Shown here piece after piece: positions 41,874 through 44,344 of a stretch of DNA of 44,344 nt. The notes under the pieces are model-generated. The model did not search any database. It saw nothing but the letters and a program-made list of their open reading frames with translations, and was not told where the DNA came from. This DNA comes from JAWHQP01 sp032586195 (lineage in GTDB: Bacteria; Pseudomonadota; Gammaproteobacteria; Enterobacterales; Pasteurellaceae), in contig JAWHQP010000014.1 of the NCBI GenBank assembly GCA_032586195.1, positions 1 through 44,344 on the forward strand, read 5' to 3'. Numbering within the stretch: position 1 is the stretch's first letter; every line of letters begins with the position of its first letter. The position numbers and the translations under genes are program-made.

Positions 41874-42725
41874 ATGAAGAGATTTTTATGTTTGATCGCG
41901 GGAATTGTGCTAGCGGTTTCCCTTTATTTATATTCAACCTTACAGATTTTTACCCAGCCCAGAATTACCTTTATTACCCCTGAAAACCCTTCACTTAAAC
42001 AAATCAGCCCGTTTTGTTTTCGTACGGAAAATACGGTTACGCCGTTGTCACAGCGTAAATTCAATGTGTTAGTGTGGAATATTCACAAGGGCGAAGATGC
42101 GGGATGGCTGTCAGCTTTGGCGGATTATTCGGCACAGGCGGATTTTGTGCTATTGCAGGAATCTACCAACCGGCAGCAGATTGCAAAACAATTTTCTGCC
42201 GATTTTAACACCGCACTTCATGTTACCGCGTTTGCCTATAAAGGCATGGAATCAGGGGTGGAGATGTTGGCGAAATCCCAGCCGGATAAAATTTGTGCGG
42301 GTATAGAAAAAGAACCATGGATTCTTATTCCTAAAGTGGGTGAATCGATGCAGTTTCCTTTAACGGGCGGCGGCTCGCTATTGGTGGTGAATTTACATTT
42401 GGTCAATTTTGAATTTCATCCGACCAGCTATCGGCGTCAGCTGGAAAAGGTATTTTCCGTGATCGCGCAGCACACGGGCCCCATTATTCTGGCGGGGGAT
42501 TTTAATAGCTGGCGGGCAGCCCGCTTAGAGCTGCTGGATCAGCTGGCGCGAACCTACGGTTTACAGGAAGTGCGGTTTCAGCCTGATTATCGGCTGCAAT
42601 TTTTAGCACATCCGCTCGATCATGCTTTCGTGCGCGGATTGAAGGTAAATCAGGCAACAACGGTGAAAACAGCAAGCTCCGATCATAACCCGCTCTTGCT
42701 TGAGTTGGAATTAGAAGATCATTAA
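41874..42725 (+). CDS. yafD: YafD-like endonuclease/exonuclease/phosphatase-family protein
   Basis: This 283-residue protein has an N-terminal hydrophobic segment (about 3-22) that probably anchors it in the membrane with the enzyme domain outside, then an EEP-fold domain. Catalytic-type motifs are VWNIHKGED (about 67-75), LLQES (93-97), NLHLVNF, AGDFNSW and the final SDHNPLL. The resemblance to E. coli YafD is clear (LVWNI, VNFxxxxxxYxxQL, GDFNxW, ASDHNPLL). The substrate is unknown. There is no normal Shine-Dalgarno site because a USS takes its place. Two further uptake signals lie in the gene (NTALH and QEVRF). Confidence 0.82.
   Translation: MKRFLCLIAGIVLAVSLYLYSTLQIFTQPRITFITPENPSLKQISPFCFRTENTVTPLSQRKFNVLVWNIHKGEDAGWLSALADYSAQADFVLLQESTNRQQIAKQFSADFNTALHVTAFAYKGMESGVEMLAKSQPDKICAGIEKEPWILIPKVGESMQFPLTGGGSLLVVNLHLVNFEFHPTSYRRQLEKVFSVIAQHTGPIILAGDFNSWRAARLELLDQLARTYGLQEVRFQPDYRLQFLAHPLDHAFVRGLKVNQATTVKTASSDHNPLLLELELEDH
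42210..42218 (-). repeat. DNA uptake signal sequence within yafD
   Basis: Perfect copy; YafD reads Asn-Thr-Ala-Leu-His. Confidence 0.9.
42568..42576 (+). repeat. DNA uptake signal sequence within yafD
   Basis: Perfect copy; YafD reads Glu-Val-Arg. The flank lacks the AT-rich extension. Confidence 0.85.
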
Positions 42726-42732
42726 TCCGCGG

Positions 42733-43086
42733 TTATAGAGCCGCCGTAATAACAATTTCCACTTTCCAGCAAGGATCCGCCAGTTTTGCCTCTACCGTCG
42801 CGCGGCTAGGTGGATTTGGCTGATCAACCCATTCGTCCCACGCCCGATTCATTTCCGCGTAATCCGCCATATCGGCGAGAAAAATTTGTGCATTGAGAAT
42901 TTTGCTTTTGTCCGAATTCACTTCATGCAGTAGATGGTCGATTAATCCCAATACCTCTTTGGTTTGGGCATAGGCGTTTTCCCGACAAGTTTTATCGGCG
43001 ACCTGGCCTGCCAAGTAGACGGTATTGTTATGTACCACGGTTTCGGAAAGACGTTTATCGGCGTGTAATCTGGTGATGTTTGTCAT
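42733..43086 (-). CDS. RidA/YjgF-family protein, YoaB-like
   Basis: This 117-residue protein matches E. coli YoaB in VVHNNTVYLAGQV, KILNAQIFLADMADYAEMNRAWDEWV and the C-terminal KVEIVITAA. Canonical RidA removes reactive enamine/imine intermediates of PLP enzymes; its catalytic arginine has a counterpart here in PPSRATVEAKL. YoaB-type members are less studied. It converges on yafD with seven bases between stops and is divergent from the next gene by 70 bases. Confidence 0.85.
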   Translation of the reverse strand: MTNITRLHADKRLSETVVHNNTVYLAGQVADKTCRENAYAQTKEVLGLIDHLLHEVNSDKSKILNAQIFLADMADYAEMNRAWDEWVDQPNPPSRATVEAKLADPCWKVEIVITAAL

Positions 43087-43156
43087 GTTTTCCCCTTTTG
43101 TTTATTAAATTGGTAGGGTATTATAACGAAAATTTTGGGTAATAAAACAGACTTAT

Positions 43157-43873
43157 ATGAAACTTCTTATTTCAAACCAACATGGCGCTATCGTAATGGC
43201 ACTTATGCCGTTTTTTTATGGTGTTTTTCTTTCCGAACATGCCGTTTGGCAGCATATTTTCTTACTGTTGTCGTGGTTTTCGCTGTATTTAATGACCTAT
43301 CCGTTTTTAAATTTATTCAAAGGTCGAAATATGGAGCTGTATTGGCGCTGGTCGTGGATTTATGGTACGGCAAGCGTTATTTTCGCCATTCCGGCCTTGT
43401 TGCATAACTGGAAAATTGTATATTTCGGCATGGTGATTGCGGCATTGTCCTTAGTGAGCATCTATTATGTAAAACAGAAGGATGAACGGGCATTGTTAAA
43501 CGATTTCAATGGCATTGTGATTTTCGCTATTGCAGGGTGTTGTGCCTATTATTTCCCGGATCGGGCGATAGATCAGAACTGGTGGCGGGTGGCGGGGTAT
43601 CCGTCGCTGCTGTTTGTCGGTGCTACACTCTATGTTAAATCCGTCATGCGCGAGCGAAAGAATCCTCTTTATTTAAAAGCATCTATCGTTTTCCATCTTA
43701 TTTGCATCTTGCTTATGTTGATGCTGCAAAAATACATGATGGCGCTTGCCTTTATCATACCGGCCGTACGGGCCGTTTGGCTGCCGCATAAAAAAATGTC
43801 GGTGAAACAGGTCGGCTTGGTGGAGTTGGCGGTATCGTTATACTTTTTTATCATGCTGATTATTGCGTCTTAG
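43157..43873 (+). CDS. YwiC-like integral membrane protein
   Basis: This 238-residue protein has about eight hydrophobic segments and starts with SNQHGAIVMALMPFFYGV, the typical beginning of YwiC-like proteins, whose function is not known. Short basic loops (KQKDERALLNDF; RERKNPLYLK; LPHKKMSVKQ) probably lie in the cytoplasm. The ribosome-binding site is weak. It stands alone, followed by the tRNA promoter region. Confidence 0.75.
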   Translation: MKLLISNQHGAIVMALMPFFYGVFLSEHAVWQHIFLLLSWFSLYLMTYPFLNLFKGRNMELYWRWSWIYGTASVIFAIPALLHNWKIVYFGMVIAALSLVSIYYVKQKDERALLNDFNGIVIFAIAGCCAYYFPDRAIDQNWWRVAGYPSLLFVGATLYVKSVMRERKNPLYLKASIVFHLICILLMLMLQKYMMALAFIIPAVRAVWLPHKKMSVKQVGLVELAVSLYFFIMLIIAS

Positions 43874-43955
43874 CCTGAATATAAACAGAAATTAAATAAA
43901 TTCTAATCGAACTGCACAAAATAACATCTAACAAAAAATAATTTGAAAAAAATGC

Positions 43956-43984
43956 TAGACAAGCGTTTTAGAAACTCTTAATAT
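43956..43984 (+). promoter_or_regulatory. stable-RNA promoter of the tRNA-Arg-His-Pro operon
   Basis: TAGACA (43956-43961), a 17-base spacer and TAATAT (43979-43984), followed by a GC-rich discriminator (ACGCCCCGC). The start would be near 43991, shortly before tRNA-Arg. The discriminator suggests stringent control. Confidence 0.7.
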
Positions 43985-44007
43985 ACGCCCCGCAACGACG
44001 CGGAGAG

Positions 44008-44084
44008 GCGTTCGTAGCTCAGTTGGATAGAGCGTTGGCCTCCGGAGCCGAAGGTCGCAGGTTCGAATCCTGTCGAACGCGCCA
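44008..44084 (+). tRNA. argX: tRNA-Arg (CCG)
   Basis: 77 bases including an encoded CCA. Acceptor strands GCGTTCG and CGAACGC pair; the anticodon stem TTGGC/GCCGA encloses CTCCGGA, anticodon CCG. Equivalent to E. coli argX. Confidence 0.96.
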
Positions 44085-44108
44085 GAGTCAATGCACACCA
44101 TATTTTAT

Positions 44109-44185
44109 GGTGGCTATAGCTCAGTTGGTAGAGCCCTGGATTGTGATTCCAGTTGTCGTGGGTTCGAGTCCCATTAGCCACCCCA
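44109..44185 (+). tRNA. hisR: tRNA-His (GTG)
   Basis: 77 bases including the extra 5' G and CCA. Anticodon stem CTGGA/TCCAG encloses TTGTGAT, anticodon GTG. Equivalent to E. coli hisR. Confidence 0.96.
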
Positions 44186-44205
44186 TCTTATTTATTAAGA
44201 TAAGT

Positions 44206-44282
44206 CGGCGAGTAGCGCAGCTTGGTAGCGCAACTGGTTTGGGACCAGTGGGTCGTAGGTTCAAATCCTATCTCGCCGACCA
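44206..44282 (+). tRNA. proM: tRNA-Pro (TGG)
   Basis: 77 bases including CCA. Acceptor CGGCGAG/CTCGCCG; anticodon stem ACTGG/CCAGT encloses TTTGGGA, anticodon TGG. Equivalent to E. coli proM; the leuT gene that lies between hisR and proM in E. coli is absent. Confidence 0.96.
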
Positions 44283-44289
44283 ATTTTTT

Positions 44290-44344
44290 TGCTCTTTAAC
44301 AAACTATCAGACAATCTGTGTGGGCACTTGTTGATTGGCTTTAG
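44290..44344 (+). promoter_or_regulatory. rRNA-operon leader start with boxA antiterminator
   Basis: TGCTCTTTAACA (44290-44301) is the boxA sequence of enterobacterial rRNA leaders, and the following ATCAGACAATCTGTGTGGGC (44306-44325) matches, from memory, the conserved leader stretch before E. coli 16S rRNA. It begins eight bases after tRNA-Pro and runs out of the window, so a 16S gene (or another rRNA segment) is expected just beyond. Confidence 0.75.

Noticed and set aside
310..42576. The many AAGTGCGGT copies as a CRISPR array or other interspersed repeat element
   Set aside because: Copies are 9 bp, irregularly spaced, in both orientations and within genes; they are DNA uptake signals.

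Overview
The window comes from a member of the Pasteurellaceae. I count 26 perfect copies of the 9-bp Haemophilus-type DNA uptake signal (AAGTGCGGT or its complement). Gene order at about 24.3-36 kb (fur, fldA, ybfE, ybfF / seqA, menE, mscK, aroC, mepA, TSUP permease, lpxM) follows, from memory, the HI0190-HI0199 block of Haemophilus influenzae. The Sap operon, anaerobic C4-dicarboxylate permease and signal density would fit a Basfia / [Mannheimia] succiniciproducens-like rumen organism, but that species guess is inference.

Layout. 0-2.4 kb: a tRNA-Gly cut by the window edge, metB, trxA and a small membrane protein. 2.4-7.9 kb: a TonB-dependent receptor with a Fur box, followed by a secreted M16 zinc protease; this is the architecture of Fus-type protein-import and iron-acquisition systems. 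8.1-13.1 kb: a small exported protein translationally coupled to rluC, then a long leader and rne (RNase E). 13.1-18.6 kb: sapABCDF on the minus strand. 18.7-24.3 kb: ycjX, gyrA, and a methyltransferase/membrane-protein pair. 24.3-36 kb: the conserved fur-to-lpxM block, with ybfF-ybfE-fldA-fur on the minus strand and seqA to lpxM on the plus strand. 35.9-39.1 kb: a LysR regulator divergent from an aspartate/glutamate racemase and a Dcu-family transporter, with no uptake signals. 39.2-43.9 kb: apt, dnaX (in two frames), yafD, a RidA-family gene and a YwiC-like gene. 43.9-44.3 kb: tRNA-Arg, tRNA-His and tRNA-Pro followed directly by a boxA-type rRNA leader that runs out of the window.

How the parts work together. 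Iron is a recurring theme: Fur itself, a Fur-box-controlled TonB receptor with its protease, and SapA, whose H. influenzae counterpart is reported to bind haem. Core information-processing genes (rne, rluC, gyrA, seqA, dnaX, tRNAs) make up much of the rest. No transposase, integrase, phage gene or CRISPR array is visible.

The most notable observations are: (1) dnaX is split at an A9 slippery run located where E. coli dnaX frameshifts, but with the frames swapped, so the short gamma-sized product is in-frame and full-length tau needs a -1 shift; (2) the Fur-controlled receptor/M16 protease pair, whose protease starts at a GTG inside an uptake signal; (3) a LysR-racemase-Dcu module that looks like D-aspartate use; (4) an extended uptake signal with a conserved GAGTTTT flank that writes the same peptide into RNase E and MenE; (5) a tRNA operon running into an rRNA leader.
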